Shown: one piece after another, positions 51,879 to 60,794 of the stretch
Layout of the letters: each line of letters opens with the position of its first letter
Position numbering within the stretch: the stretch's first letter is position 1
NCBI GenBank assembly: GCA_964373255.1
Contig: CAYJTG010000001.1
Location: 62,001-126,000, forward strand
Direction of reading: 5' to 3'
DNA length: 64,000 bases
Origin: JACPVU01 sp964373255
GTDB taxonomy: Archaea > Aenigmatarchaeota > Aenigmatarchaeia > GW2011-AR5
Program-made: the position numbers and the translations under genes
Notes under the pieces: generated by a model
Databases searched by the model: none
What the model was told of the DNA's origin: nothing
Seen by the model: the letters and a program-made list of their open reading frames with translations, nothing else

Positions 51879-53156
51879 TCAGGGGTACGCCCTGTTTATC
51901 ACGCGCGGGAAAGGCATGGCGTCGCGTATGTGCTCCAGCTTCAGGATCCAGCGCATGAACCGCTCTACGCCCAAGCCGAAGCCTGAGTGCGGGACCGACC
52001 CGTACTTTCTCAGGTCCAGGTACCATTGGTAGTTTTTCAAATCTGCGTTCTGCTTCTTTAATCGTGCAACAAGCTTGTCGTAGTCTGTCTCGCGCTCTGA
52101 GCCGCCGATGATCTCACCGTAGCCCTGCGGCGCGAGCATGTCTGCGCACAAGACAGTCCTTGCATCAGCGGGATTCTCTTTCATGTAGAACGCCTTTGCC
52201 TCTAATGGATAGTTTACGACGAAGATAGGTTTTTCCTCTTTCTCCGTTAGAATCCGTTCGTCCTCTGTACCTAGGTCATCGCCCCACTTTATCGGCGAAT
52301 TATTTTTTTGCAGGATTTTTATTGCGTCGTTGTAATCGAGCCGCCTGAATTGGGGCTTTATCGAAGACAAATAATCTGGCTGGCCTTCAAGCTCCAGAAT
52401 TTTTAATTCGCCTTTCATCCCGCTTACTTTTTCGCACAGGTAACTTATGAGATTTTCTTGTATCTTCATGTTCTCCTCGTGATCGACAAAGGCCGCCTCT
52501 GGCTCCAGGTGCCAGTATTCAGCCAGATGCCTCACCGTCCGGGACTTTTCTGCGCGGAAGGATGGCGTTATGGCGTACACGCGTTCCAGGCCGAAGATCA
52601 GCGCTTCCTGATAGAGCTGGGCTGACTGTGATAAATAAGCAGTAGAATCAAAGTACTTGAACTCAAAAAGCGTTGACCCGCCCTCGACGCCTGACGTGGT
52701 AATTATGGGCGGCGTTGTCTCAATGAATCCGGAATCGTCGAGAAACTCGCGGGCTGCTTTCATTATTCCTGCTTTTATTTTCATAACGGCTGTCTGCTTT
52801 CTCGAGCGCACCCACAAATGCTTCTGGTCGAGAAGCAGTTCGGTTGATTTGTCCTTTGTAATAGGAAAAACATCAGATGAATGTATTATCTTCAGCCCTT
52901 CTGCCTCGATTTCGTAGCCCGTAGGCGCACGCTCGTCCTTCTTGACTACGCCACTTACAATGACGCTGGATTCTATCAGCAGTTTTTCTGATTCCCTGAA
53001 ATGGGGGCTGGAATCGCGAATTGTGCACTGGATAATGCCTGTAACGTCCCGAACAACCATGAAAACGACATTTTTGCTCGACCTTATTCTGTAGATCCAG
53101 CCGCGGACCTCTGCTGATTTTCCCACACAGCCGTCATTTATGTCAGAGATTTTCAT
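51879..53156 (-). CDS. asnS: Asparaginyl-tRNA synthetase
   Basis: 425 residues. N-terminal OB anticodon-binding domain (VRGWIYRIRSSKNVVFMVVR), motif 2 (FRAEKSRTVRHLAEYWHLEPE) and motif 3 (GFGLGVERFMRWIL...HIRDAMPFPR) of class IIb synthetases. The YWHLEPE / DLRKYGSVPHSGFG residues fit AsnRS rather than AspRS. Having AsnRS together with GatCAB suggests that GatCAB mainly makes Gln-tRNA here. Overlaps the upstream hypothetical gene by four bases. Confidence 0.85.
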   Translation of the reverse strand: MKISDINDGCVGKSAEVRGWIYRIRSSKNVVFMVVRDVTGIIQCTIRDSSPHFRESEKLLIESSVIVSGVVKKDERAPTGYEIEAEGLKIIHSSDVFPITKDKSTELLLDQKHLWVRSRKQTAVMKIKAGIMKAAREFLDDSGFIETTPPIITTSGVEGGSTLFEFKYFDSTAYLSQSAQLYQEALIFGLERVYAITPSFRAEKSRTVRHLAEYWHLEPEAAFVDHEENMKIQENLISYLCEKVSGMKGELKILELEGQPDYLSSIKPQFRRLDYNDAIKILQKNNSPIKWGDDLGTEDERILTEKEEKPIFVVNYPLEAKAFYMKENPADARTVLCADMLAPQGYGEIIGGSERETDYDKLVARLKKQNADLKNYQWYLDLRKYGSVPHSGFGLGVERFMRWILKLEHIRDAMPFPRVINRAYP

Positions 53157-53521
53157 GGCTCAATCACTCTTTTTGAAAAGAAATACACACAGGCAAACCA
53201 CTTGTACTTGTTTCTTCCGTCTATCTGCAGATCTGCATCAACAGGTACCTCGAACTTACGAAAAAATTTGCTGTGGTATTTGGGTACTTCACGCCCGTCC
53301 TCTACTCCTGCAAGATTAAATTCGTAGACAGACGCCTTACTAGCTACGTGTAGTGTTATGCGCCCATCTATAGAAGGAATCTTTGCTGTAAGCAGGTTCG
53401 TGTTTCTTAGTGTTAGTCTCTTTATCATCTCTTCTGTCTTCTCTACGTCGAGGCTTTCTGCATCTGGTATAGTTTCGAGATATCCTGGCAAGTCTGAATA
53501 ATATATTTCTTTACCATCCAT
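53153..53521 (-). CDS. Hypothetical protein coupled to asnS
   Basis: 122 residues, no signal or membrane helix. Mixed alpha/beta (MIKRLTLRNTNLLTAKIPSI; KASVYEFNLAGVEDGREVPK). Its stop overlaps the asnS start (ATGA), so translation is probably coupled. No family is recognised. Confidence 0.55.
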   Translation of the reverse strand: MDGKEIYYSDLPGYLETIPDAESLDVEKTEEMIKRLTLRNTNLLTAKIPSIDGRITLHVASKASVYEFNLAGVEDGREVPKYHSKFFRKFEVPVDADLQIDGRNKYKWFACVYFFSKRVIEP

Positions 53522-53570
53522 TGTAGAAATAATAGATATAACTTATTAAAAACCTTATGTAATACTTTCT

Positions 53571-53602
53571 TGATTAAACTTCTTTTACAAAGAAGTTTAT
53601 TA
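53571..53602. repeat. Dispersed hairpin at the gatC stop codon
   Basis: TTTCTTGATTAAACTTCTTT / AAAGAAGTTTATTA: the same hairpin family as the tRNA inserts. The gatC stop codon lies inside its right arm. Confidence 0.6.
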
Positions 53603-53911
53603 CACAGCTCGTGGTCCCTTGAAGAAGCCGTCTTCCTTGTGTTTTGTGTTCGCCAGCGCCTGTTCTCTTGTCAGCGACTGTTCAGGCTCGTCCTTGCGAA
53701 GAACGTCCTTGACGTCGATGGGATGAAAAGAAGGCTTTACGTTTGCTTTTGCCTTGTCGAGCTCCCTGAAAGCCAAAATTATCTCATTTAATTCTTTCTG
53801 GTATTTTTTTGCCGCGGCTGGCGTGAGGTTTATGCGGGCAAGCCTGGCGACGTGCATGACCGTATCCAGCGATATCGCGCCGTTTTTCCGGCTTTTCTGT
53901 TTTTTCATCAT
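53600..53911 (-). CDS. gatC: Amidotransferase subunit C
   Basis: About 103 residues from MMKKQKSRKN at 53911 (53908 is equally possible). Typical GatC: VARLARINLTPAAAKKYQKE helix, then ...DVLRKDEPEQSLTREQALAN. GatC stabilises the GatA/GatB complex. Encoded away from gatAB. Its stop lies within a dispersed hairpin. Confidence 0.85.
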   Translation of the reverse strand: MMKKQKSRKNGAISLDTVMHVARLARINLTPAAAKKYQKELNEIILAFRELDKAKANVKPSFHPIDVKDVLRKDEPEQSLTREQALANTKHKEDGFFKGPRAV

Positions 53912-53972
53912 GAATATTTGGAAAGAAAGTATAAAAACTATCAAAATCAACAAAAAAATAAAATACTAGAAA

Positions 53973-54431
53973 CTACTCCTTTGCAAAGTAGCCGTTGATC
54001 AGACCGAGCAGCCCGAGGACGAGCGCGCCGTAGATGAAGTACCCTGTCACAGGAACAAGCAGTGCGCTGAAAAGGTATATTACGCCTAAACCCATCCCTG
54101 ACACGTCGTTCATCTTCTGGCCGCCGACAAACAGCGCAGCACCCAGCAGGATTAGCCACAGGGACATCAGCCAGTAGTACGGGAATGCCACGAGATTGGC
54201 CGCGAGCGCTACCGTCACCAAAAAGCCGAATACGCCTGCCTGCATCCACACATTTCCGATATCCTTTGGCATCTTTTTCATGGTCTTGCCGACGGCATAG
54301 TTCAGGATGTTTAAGATTATTGCCCATGCCACCCACAAGGTCGCTTCGCTGTAGCCTGCCTTGAGCGCGTAGTCAGACGCCCAAAGACCGACCAACAGAA
54401 CTAAACCCCATCCGATTACAGATGTTTTCAT
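53973..54431 (-). CDS. Small multi-pass membrane protein
   Basis: 152 residues with four to five TM helices (VIGWGLVLLVGLWASDYAL; ATLWVAWAIILNILNYAVG; VWMQAGVFGFLVTVALAANL; YWLMSLWLILLGAALFVGG; MGLGVIYLFSALLVPVTGYF). No recognised family. Length and helix number resemble uncharacterised DUF membrane proteins of DPANN archaea. Confidence 0.6.
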   Translation of the reverse strand: MKTSVIGWGLVLLVGLWASDYALKAGYSEATLWVAWAIILNILNYAVGKTMKKMPKDIGNVWMQAGVFGFLVTVALAANLVAFPYYWLMSLWLILLGAALFVGGQKMNDVSGMGLGVIYLFSALLVPVTGYFIYGALVLGLLGLINGYFAKE

Positions 54432-54473
54432 TAAATAACTATTTGTCTGGCCGGTATTTATAGTTCTACATTA

Positions 54474-54603
54474 AGGGAAACCCAGGTTTCCCTTATAACA
54501 CGCAAAGAACCAAAGGTTCTTTGGTGCACCAGAAAGCTTTGCTTTCTGTGTGTCTAGACTTAATCCTTTCCTAAGCTAGAACTTAATCCTTTCCTAAGCT
54601 AGA
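54474..54603. repeat. Branched palindrome I plus 2x23-bp tandem repeat
   Basis: Three hairpin arms, AAGGGAAAC / GTTTCCCTT, CAAAGAACC / GGTTCTTTG and AGAAAGC / GCTTTCT, followed by two exact 23-bp copies starting ACTTAATCCTTTCC (54558 and 54581). Confidence 0.65.
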
Positions 54604-54629
54604 AATTGTAATAATTTTCTCAAAATAAT

Positions 54630-55002
54630 TTTTCTTGATTGACCTTTTGATAATAAATTTATCCTGATAATTTTTCTTGATTGACCTTCTTTTTTGAAAG
54701 AAATTTTTTTGATTAACCTTTTTTCCACTTTAGTTAATACAAAAAAGGTTAAAAGAAAGAGTCGGCAGCCGGCAAGCCACTCAGCATACCATTGAAGGCC
54801 TGCCTTATGATCTCACCGACTGCCTATCTTTGGGGTGTGGTCAGCATAAGACGAAAACCTAGGTTTTCATTCTTATCAACTTCCTTTCCTAGGTGACTTT
54901 CGCCATATTATTTTCTACTTATTTTCTTTAGGGTTCACCAATCCTTTTCTTTTCAAAAGAAAGGGATTGGCAATGACGAAAACGCCCCAAATAATTTCGC
55001 CA
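54630..55002. other. Noncoding region with dispersed hairpins and a possible structured RNA
   Basis: No gene is seen. TTTCTTGATTGACCTT occurs at about 54630 and 54680, and a further hairpin element (CCAATCC...GGATTGG) lies at about 54935-54972. Between, minus-strand 54735-54915 folds well: GGCAGTCGG / CCGGCTGCC, GGCAGGCC / GGCTTGCC, GAAAACC / GGTTTTC. This could be a small noncoding RNA, but no known family fits. Confidence 0.4.
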
Positions 55003-56055
55003 TCACTTCAGCATCTCTATGCCCAGTTCACTCTGCACTTTTTGCAGCGTAGCTGTTCTTTTTCCTGTTGGACCCAGTATGTACGGCGACTTGACGCCTG
55101 TAATGATCGTGATAACCTGTATCTTGTGCTCGAACTCTGGCAGAACCCTTGCGCCCCAGATGACCTGCGCGTTAGCCGCCAGCTGTTGCTGGACAGCTTC
55201 TCCGATGACATTTATCTCATCTAATTTCATGTCCGGCCCGCCGACGACCTGGATCAAAGCGCCTGTCGCGCCTGAATAGTCAACCTCTAGCAGCGGGTGC
55301 GACAATGCCTTTGTTATGGCGTCCAAAGCACGATTGGGCGCTTCGCTCTCGCCCACGCTTATCGTGGCGACGCCGCCTGCGCGCATTATCGCACGCACGT
55401 CAGCGTAATCCAGATTAACAAGCGAAGGGACCGAGATCGTTTCTGTTATGCCCTTTATCATCGTGGCTATGAGTCCATCAGCAATGCCGAACGCCTCTTT
55501 CAACGGCTTATTCCCGGCAAGTTCGAGAAGCCTCTGGTTTTCAATAACTATTACAGTGTCCGTGCTCTCCCTGAGCTGTGCAAGGCCTTCTTCTGCCTTT
55601 ATGAGCCGTGCGCCTTCCAGCCTGAAAGGCATTGTAACAGCCGCGATAACAATCGCGCCTGTTTCCTTTGCCAGCTTTCCTATGACAGGCGCAGCACCGG
55701 TTCCTGTTCCGCCGCCTAAGCCGCACGTCAGAAAGAGTAAATCAACGCCCTCGAGCATTTTTCTGATGTCGTTCTTGCTCTCCAGCGCTGCCTGTTTTCC
55801 AATATCAGGGTAGCCGCCTGCTCCCATGCCCTTGGTGAGATTTCTTCCAATAAGCACCTTCTGGTGCGCCTTGCTTATTGAAAGGTGTTTTGCATCCGTG
55901 TTGACAGCCACAACGGTCGCGCCCTCTATGCCCTTGTTGAACAACGCGGTTGCTGTGTTGTTCCCGCCGCCGCCTGCGCCAACAATCATTATTTTTGCCT
56001 TATGAACATCCAAATCTCCCTGGACATTAGCGAAGTCATGGTCCACAATAGTCAC
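55003..56055 (-). CDS. ftsZ: Cell division GTPase FtsZ
   Basis: About 350 residues if started at the GTG at 56055; the longer TTG-initiated frame (56124) is unlikely because a TATA box sits within it. Tubulin/FtsZ motifs: IVGAGGGGNNT, FLTCGLGGGTGTGAAPVIGK (GTP-binding loop), FGIADGLIATMIKG. FtsZ polymerises into the division ring. The short N-terminus fits archaeal FtsZ. No FtsA or SepF nearby. Confidence 0.9.
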   Translation of the reverse strand: MTIVDHDFANVQGDLDVHKAKIMIVGAGGGGNNTATALFNKGIEGATVVAVNTDAKHLSISKAHQKVLIGRNLTKGMGAGGYPDIGKQAALESKNDIRKMLEGVDLLFLTCGLGGGTGTGAAPVIGKLAKETGAIVIAAVTMPFRLEGARLIKAEEGLAQLRESTDTVIVIENQRLLELAGNKPLKEAFGIADGLIATMIKGITETISVPSLVNLDYADVRAIMRAGGVATISVGESEAPNRALDAITKALSHPLLEVDYSGATGALIQVVGGPDMKLDEINVIGEAVQQQLAANAQVIWGARVLPEFEHKIQVITIITGVKSPYILGPTGKRTATLQKVQSELGIEMLK

Positions 56056-56095
56056 ATCCTGTTTTTGCGTAATTTCTGCACAATTTTCGCATAAT

Positions 56096-56103
56096 CTATA
56101 TAG
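56096..56103 (-). promoter_or_regulatory. TATA box upstream of ftsZ
   Basis: CTATATAG, about 41 bases upstream of the proposed GTG start, consistent with archaeal promoter spacing (transcription start roughly 25 bases further). Confidence 0.5.
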
Positions 56104-56189
56104 TGCAATATATATTTTTGTCAAGCGAAAACTGTTTTTATACTACGATATATATTAAACTCTAGAAATAGTGCAATTGTCCACCAAAA

Positions 56190-56247
56190 TCGATTGTCCA
56201 GATCGACTAGGTAATAGTTCTATTACACGTTGTCCAGACGTGTAATT
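56190..56247. repeat. Three small hairpins upstream of ftsZ
   Basis: TCGATTGTCCAGATCGA, GTAATAGTTCTATTAC and TACACGTTGTCCAGACGTGTA in a row. GTCCACCAAAATC before it recurs as TCCACCAAAAATC at about 56329. A small palindrome member or transcriptional pause site. Confidence 0.4.
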
Positions 56248-56338
56248 ACTTTTTATATCATTGTTTAGTCTTAAGAATATTTGTATTATGCAAACGTATA
56301 TTTTACAGAATATAGGTTACTGATATATCCACCAAAAA

Positions 56339-56715
56339 TCATATCTCTTTGACGAGAACGAGCCTGTCTTTGCCCTCTATGTAAAAATTTTTGTCAATTT
56401 TCAGATTTTTGAATCCCGTTTTATAATAAAATTTTCGCGTTTCCTCTTCTGAACAGTCATTAACAGCGTTTTGCCAATGCCTTTTCTTCTGTAATTTGGT
56501 AAGATACCCATCCACATTATCTCAGCCATATATTTCCATGTGCGGTACATAACAAAGCCGACAATTTTACCTTTGTCGGAGGCAACAAAACACCGCTGGC
56601 TTTTGAAAGCATTTCTTATGCCTCTTCTTCCTCTTGCCGTAAACCACTTGGAAAGCGACCTGGCGATCGTCATTATTTCTTTCAGGTCGGATTTTTCCGC
56701 TTTTTTTATTTTCAT
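56339..56715 (-). pseudogene. GNAT acetyltransferase with a frameshift
   Basis: Frame 1 from 56715 gives MKIKKAEKSDLKEIMTIARS ... PNYRRKGIGKTLL (acetyl-CoA loop R-x-x-G-x-G). Near TTAATGAC the frame shifts; the continuation NDCSEEETRKFYYKTGFKNL ... VLVKEI-stop completes the GNAT fold to 56339. One base restores a full enzyme. Sequencing error, mutation, or programmed shift. Confidence 0.6.
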
Positions 56716-56767
56716 AGATTTAATTAAGCATCATCAGAATTTATAGTTCAGATTCCAGAATTAAATC

Positions 56768-57397
56768 ATGAAGCTGACAATCCTGCTAATTCTGATTGCG
56801 ATAGCTGTTTTTTTCATAAGCTTCAGCTTGGACACAGAATCAGTCTTCAATACGTATGGTTTCTCCGGCAAAAACATGCTGGCAAATCCTGTTGTTCTAA
56901 TAACATCCATCTTCCTGCACGCCTCGCTCATCCACCTGCTTTCAAACATCCTGATATGGTTCTTCTTCGGCTCGGCCGTCGAGAAGGAACTGGGCGCGGC
57001 AAAGACGCTGGCTATATTTTTCCTGGGCGCATTCGCCGGCAGCTTTTTGTCACTTCTTTTCTACCCGTTCGACACCATAGGCATAGGCGCGTCGGCAGGC
57101 ATTTTTGCCCTCGTGGGCACGGGCATGCTCGTCAAGCCGATGGACCTTTCATTCTATCCGCTCATCGTGCCCGTCCCGCTCATCTTTCTGGGCATCCTGT
57201 ACGCGGTCTACAACGTCTACGCATTTTTCATGGGCATCGATCAGTCTGTATCGTACGTCGCGCATTTCGGCGGATTGATCGTAGGCCTTGTGTTCGGCTT
57301 CAGGACGACCGGCGTCAAGCACGGGCTGAAAATAATTCTGCTTGCGATCGGCGTCATGGCGCTTATACCGATATTGTGGAAGCTGCTGTTCGGGTAG
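56768..57397 (+). CDS. Rhomboid-family intramembrane protein
   Basis: 209 residues with six to seven TM helices. The LIHLLSNILIWFFFG segment, GIGASAGIFALVG (G-x-S catalytic Ser) and AHFGGLIVGLVFG (catalytic His) match rhomboid serine proteases. Cleaves transmembrane substrates within the membrane. Divergent from the neighbouring frameshifted gene. Confidence 0.85.
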   Translation: MKLTILLILIAIAVFFISFSLDTESVFNTYGFSGKNMLANPVVLITSIFLHASLIHLLSNILIWFFFGSAVEKELGAAKTLAIFFLGAFAGSFLSLLFYPFDTIGIGASAGIFALVGTGMLVKPMDLSFYPLIVPVPLIFLGILYAVYNVYAFFMGIDQSVSYVAHFGGLIVGLVFGFRTTGVKHGLKIILLAIGVMALIPILWKLLFG

Positions 57398-57439
57398 AGG
57401 TGATGAAGAAATGAAAACAAAATTATAATTAGAAGCGTC

Positions 57440-57829
57440 CTAAACAGGGTAAATTTTCTGCTGCTGAAAATAAACAGAATGAATTAGTCCTCTTTCAAGC
57501 TCGATATTTTTAGATGAATAAAATCCATCCTTTTTAAGTTTCTTATGTAGTCTTTCGGCTTTTTTAGTTAGTATTAAATATGAAGAATAACCGCCTTCTC
57601 TGGTATTCCATGGATCACTAACAGAAACGTACTTTACTAGTCCAAGCCTCTTCCAAATACTCGTATCATCGTCTCCAAAAAGACGATATCTACCATTAAC
57701 TTCGGGGAATTTAGATTCTATAGGCCTACATTGAAAGCTAGTATCTAAGTTTGAAGCAATATAATTTACTAGTTCGTCGATATCAATCTTTTCATTAATT
57801 AGCTTTCGAAGTTCTTCTTTTGCTTGCAT
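57440..57829 (-). CDS. Hypothetical protein
   Basis: 129 residues, no signal or TM. N-terminal helix (AKEELRKLINEKIDIDELVN), a middle region with RYRLFGDDDTSIWKRLGLVK and SVSDPWNTREGGYSSYLILT, C-terminal mixed. No family is recognised. The start at 57829 is an ATG. Confidence 0.5.
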   Translation of the reverse strand: MQAKEELRKLINEKIDIDELVNYIASNLDTSFQCRPIESKFPEVNGRYRLFGDDDTSIWKRLGLVKYVSVSDPWNTREGGYSSYLILTKKAERLHKKLKKDGFYSSKNIELERGLIHSVYFQQQKIYPV

Positions 57830-57886
57830 ATGATTGCTATCACAGTAAAGTTTATAAATCTCTGAATAAATAGAATCTCTTTCTTT

Positions 57887-59122
57887 TCATATCGCCACAG
57901 GGCTCGAGCCGGCGTGCCACGACTGTCGCGGGCGGACGCGGATCTTATAGATACGCTCCGAGTTGTCGTCCAGCACGATAGCCGCGCCCTTAACCTTTGG
58001 CAGCTCGTTGATGTATTTCCCTATGCCGAATATCAGGTACGTCTGCATGATTCCCTCCAGCGCCTCGACGTCTGATTTTGCCGTCATGCTGTGCGATATC
58101 ACGATGTCAGCCTGCGTGAGCGCATCAGGGCTGAGCTTGTTTGGCTGCTGGCTGATAAGGACAAGCGTTATCCCCGGCTGGCGGCCTTCTTTCACAACGG
58201 TGTTCAGGATATCTGTGGCAGCTGTTTTTCCAGTGTCCGGCAAAAAATTATGGGCCTCGTCGATAAATATCCATGGAATGGGCGTCCTTTTTGCCGTTGA
58301 CACCTCTATGATAGACTGCTCTTCCTTTCTGCGCGCCTTTGTCCTGTCTACAAAAATTTTCCTGCACACGATCCCGATAAGAAGCGCCCTCACTCCTTGT
58401 GGTGTCAAACTAACGTCGAGCACTGTGGACTTTCCTGGAACAAGTATGTCAGGTATCTTCTCATCGCCAAAGATGCCCCAGGATTCGGCTGCGTCAAACC
58501 TGTTTTGCAACGCGAGCTTCTCGTGCTCAAAGCCTTCCTCTTTTGAGATAGCAGAAATTATAGTATCGATGCCAAATTCCCTGTCGCCAAGTTTTTTGTA
58601 CACCCTCTGGAGCAGTATGCCCAACGGGTCGTTCTGATTTATTGCAAAGACCGAGAGCCAGTCTTCCGCGGTCATCTGCGACGGCTTCACGGAGAAGACG
58701 CCGTCGTACTCAACGCCCGCCTCTGAGAACATTTCGGCCTGGCCCTCCGGAACGTAGACGTTCACGTCAAACCCCTTTGGCTTCATGCCCCACTCGTTGA
58801 GCAGCACAGCCTCGCGCTCGTTCGGCGTCTTCATGGTCCAGAATATTCCCTGCGTGTCGACGATGAGCGAGCACAGGTTGTTTCTTACGTTGGCCTGCAT
58901 CATCTGCATCTCCTCGACCATGACGCCTGCATCAAACGACTTGCCGGTGCCTCTCTTGCCCGTGATTACTATCAGGTGCGGCCGCAGGGCGTCGAGAAAA
59001 AGCGGTGTTGTGAGGTGCGTCTCATCGCCTGTCCCGACGATATGCTTCCCAAGAAAGAGCGTTCCAGTATCGCCGAACCTCTTTGCGTCTTCATCGTCAC
59101 GGCCAACAACAATCTCTGTCAT
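57887..59122 (-). CDS. HerA/DUF87-type ATPase
   Basis: About 411 residues from MTEIVVGRDD at 59122. Short N-terminal HAS-barrel-like region (DTGTLFLGKHIVG), Walker A VITGKRGTGKSFDAG, Walker B IPWIFIDEAHNFLP, sensor region VLISQQPNKLSPDAL. Probably a hexameric DNA translocase acting in recombination or repair. Distinct from the HerA-like gene at 39575; no nurA gene is nearby. Confidence 0.8.
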   Translation of the reverse strand: MTEIVVGRDDEDAKRFGDTGTLFLGKHIVGTGDETHLTTPLFLDALRPHLIVITGKRGTGKSFDAGVMVEEMQMMQANVRNNLCSLIVDTQGIFWTMKTPNEREAVLLNEWGMKPKGFDVNVYVPEGQAEMFSEAGVEYDGVFSVKPSQMTAEDWLSVFAINQNDPLGILLQRVYKKLGDREFGIDTIISAISKEEGFEHEKLALQNRFDAAESWGIFGDEKIPDILVPGKSTVLDVSLTPQGVRALLIGIVCRKIFVDRTKARRKEEQSIIEVSTAKRTPIPWIFIDEAHNFLPDTGKTAATDILNTVVKEGRQPGITLVLISQQPNKLSPDALTQADIVISHSMTAKSDVEALEGIMQTYLIFGIGKYINELPKVKGAAIVLDDNSERIYKIRVRPRQSWHAGSSPVAI

Positions 59123-59207
59123 GAATATCACAAGTAAACTGAACAAAAATCTCCCTTTTCTTTGGGGCTTACAAAGACCTTTCTTTTGAAAAAGAAAGGG
59201 ATTTGTA

Positions 59208-59396
59208 TTGTATTTATACATGGTGAATATCACTGTTTTGAAGCAGTGGTATTATAGTATTCACCTGTATAATACAATCCACGAATACATGGAGAATCGA
59301 AGATTCTCCTGTACAGGTGAAGCGTAGCTTCACCATGTATTATCTGTGGTATTTCAAAAAAATACCACCATCTTTAGATTGTGGATTGTATTTATA
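59208..59396. repeat. Branched palindrome F (inverted copy of E) with 11-bp direct repeats
   Basis: Reverse-complement relative of the element at 42541-42726 with the same arms (AGAATCGAAGATTCT, TGAAGCGTAGCTTCA, GGTATTT / AAATACC). TTGTATTTATA brackets it at 59208-59218 and 59386-59396, likely a target duplication. Confidence 0.8.
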
Positions 59397-59461
59397 TGCT
59401 TATCTTATAAATAAAATAACAAAACAGATACTAACAAAATAATCTAGAAGGCTTGAACAAT

Positions 59462-59686
59462 ATGTTGTCAGAAGCGGGGAAAATAAAAGTAGAATATCAT
59501 AATAAAATGTCTAAACATCACTTATCTAGATACGATAAAATTTACGATGAAAACAGCTGGAGACCAGTTTTTAATCCCGCTATTTATTTTCATACGATTG
59601 CTTGGATTTTGCATAATGGAGCAGCTGAATTATATAAACTTCTTCACGACAAAGATTATATGAGCAGACAAGAGTTATACTGCTAA
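59462..59686 (+). CDS. Small hypothetical protein
   Basis: 74 residues from MLSEAGKI at 59462 (a TTG three codons earlier is possible). Mostly helical with aromatic residues (NPAIYFHTIAWILHNGAAEL). No family is recognised. It ends 17 bases before the OB-fold gene. Confidence 0.4.
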   Translation: MLSEAGKIKVEYHNKMSKHHLSRYDKIYDENSWRPVFNPAIYFHTIAWILHNGAAELYKLLHDKDYMSRQELYC

Positions 59687-59703
59687 TTTTCAAAGTGGTA
59701 ACA

Positions 59704-59991
59704 ATGAAGATAGCTGAAATAAAAGACGACTCGAGAAAAATAAACGTCGAGGCCAAGGTCGTCGAGAAAGAAGACACGAGAGACGTCACAACAAAGTTCG
59801 GCACAACCCTGAAGGTTGCGAACGCCGTCCTCGAGGACGATTCAGGCAGCATCCAGCTCACGCTCTGGGGCGACGACGCCGACAAGGTCAAGCAGGGCGA
59901 CACCATAAAGATAGAGAACGGCTTTGTCAAGGAATGGAACAACTCGCTGCAGCTCTCTGTTGGAAAATACGGTAAATTGACTGTGCTATAA
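59704..59991 (+). CDS. OB-fold nucleic-acid-binding protein (RPA-like)
   Basis: 95 residues from MKIAEIKDDS at 59704. OB-fold pattern KINVEAKVVEKEDTRDV ... NAVLEDDSGSIQLTLWGDDA ... GDTIKIENGFVKEWNN, as in archaeal RPA/SSB domains. Binds single-stranded DNA or RNA. Smaller than full RPA; may be a single-domain paralogue. Confidence 0.8.
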   Translation: MKIAEIKDDSRKINVEAKVVEKEDTRDVTTKFGTTLKVANAVLEDDSGSIQLTLWGDDADKVKQGDTIKIENGFVKEWNNSLQLSVGKYGKLTVL

Positions 59992-60088
59992 TTTTTCAAG
60001 TCTTCGGAAGGCTTTTTCTGATGAAAAAAGATTAGTCAAGAAAAATTACCGCTTCTTTGAATTCTTCTGAAAACCGCTGACTCTGTCC

Positions 60089-60179
60089 AGTATCTCCGAA
60101 AGTTGGATTACTGCCTCTTTGCAGTAATCCTCTACCGAGGTATACGCCAAGAGACGTATACCTCACTTTCGGAGATACT
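60089..60179. repeat. Branched palindrome D (near-identical to C)
   Basis: Same outer arms AGTATCTCCGAAAGT / ACTTTCGGAGATACT and the same two inner arms as 43191-43281, with a few changes in or near loops (TCTT loop, GAGACG). It ends nine bases from the M50 gene's stop. Confidence 0.85.
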
Positions 60180-60188
60180 ACTATCCGT

Positions 60189-60794
60189 TCACAAAACCAC
60201 AAACATCGCTATCAGGATTACGAAGACCGCTGCGAATATTCTCCTGTCCCACGCAAAGACTTTTGATCCGTCCAGAGGCGGTATTGGCAGCATGTTGAAC
60301 AAGGCCAGCCAGATGTTTATGCTCGTCCCCATCTGCCATAATTTTGACGGAGAAAACATATTTAGTGCAAAGAACACAAGCCCCAGTATAATATTGACAA
60401 CAGGGCCTGCAAGCGATATTATCCCGTACTTCTTTTTTGTGATTGGCTTCGTGTCGCCCCACAAGTCAGGGCGGCCGCCGATAACAACAGCGCCCGGCGC
60501 TGCAAACACAAACCCCGCAAATGAAAATACCAAAGCGATCAACAAGCCTGTTTTCCACATCTTGAATTCAGCGTAGTAATTATACCTCTGCGCAAACAGC
60601 TTGTGCCCGATCAGTTCGTGCGCTATGAATCCTATGCCTACAACCACAAAGGAAAATGCTATCGAAATTGGCAGCTTCTCTATGCTTGCCATTGCCCTGA
60701 GACCACCTGAGAACACTATTCCAAACGCCACAGAAAGAACTATCGTTGCTATTAGTATCTCTTTGATTTCCTGAGTCGAGAACGTCAGCTTCAT
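60189..60794 (-). CDS. M50-family membrane zinc metalloprotease
   Basis: 201 residues, about five TM helices. HELIGH zinc-binding motif in the first half and NMLPIPPLDGSKVF (third ligand) in the second. Small site-2-protease family without PDZ. Cleaves intramembrane substrates. Starts at 60794; its 3' end abuts a branched palindrome. Confidence 0.85.
   Translation of the reverse strand: MKLTFSTQEIKEILIATIVLSVAFGIVFSGGLRAMASIEKLPISIAFSFVVVGIGFIAHELIGHKLFAQRYNYYAEFKMWKTGLLIALVFSFAGFVFAAPGAVVIGGRPDLWGDTKPITKKKYGIISLAGPVVNIILGLVFFALNMFSPSKLWQMGTSINIWLALFNMLPIPPLDGSKVFAWDRRIFAAVFVILIAMFVVL

Noticed and set aside
51838..52026. N-terminal extension of the subtilase
   Set aside because: It overlaps asnS coding sequence; a signal peptide begins at 51837.
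56056..56124. Upstream TTG extension of FtsZ
   Set aside because: A TATA box lies inside it and no FtsZ-like sequence is present there.
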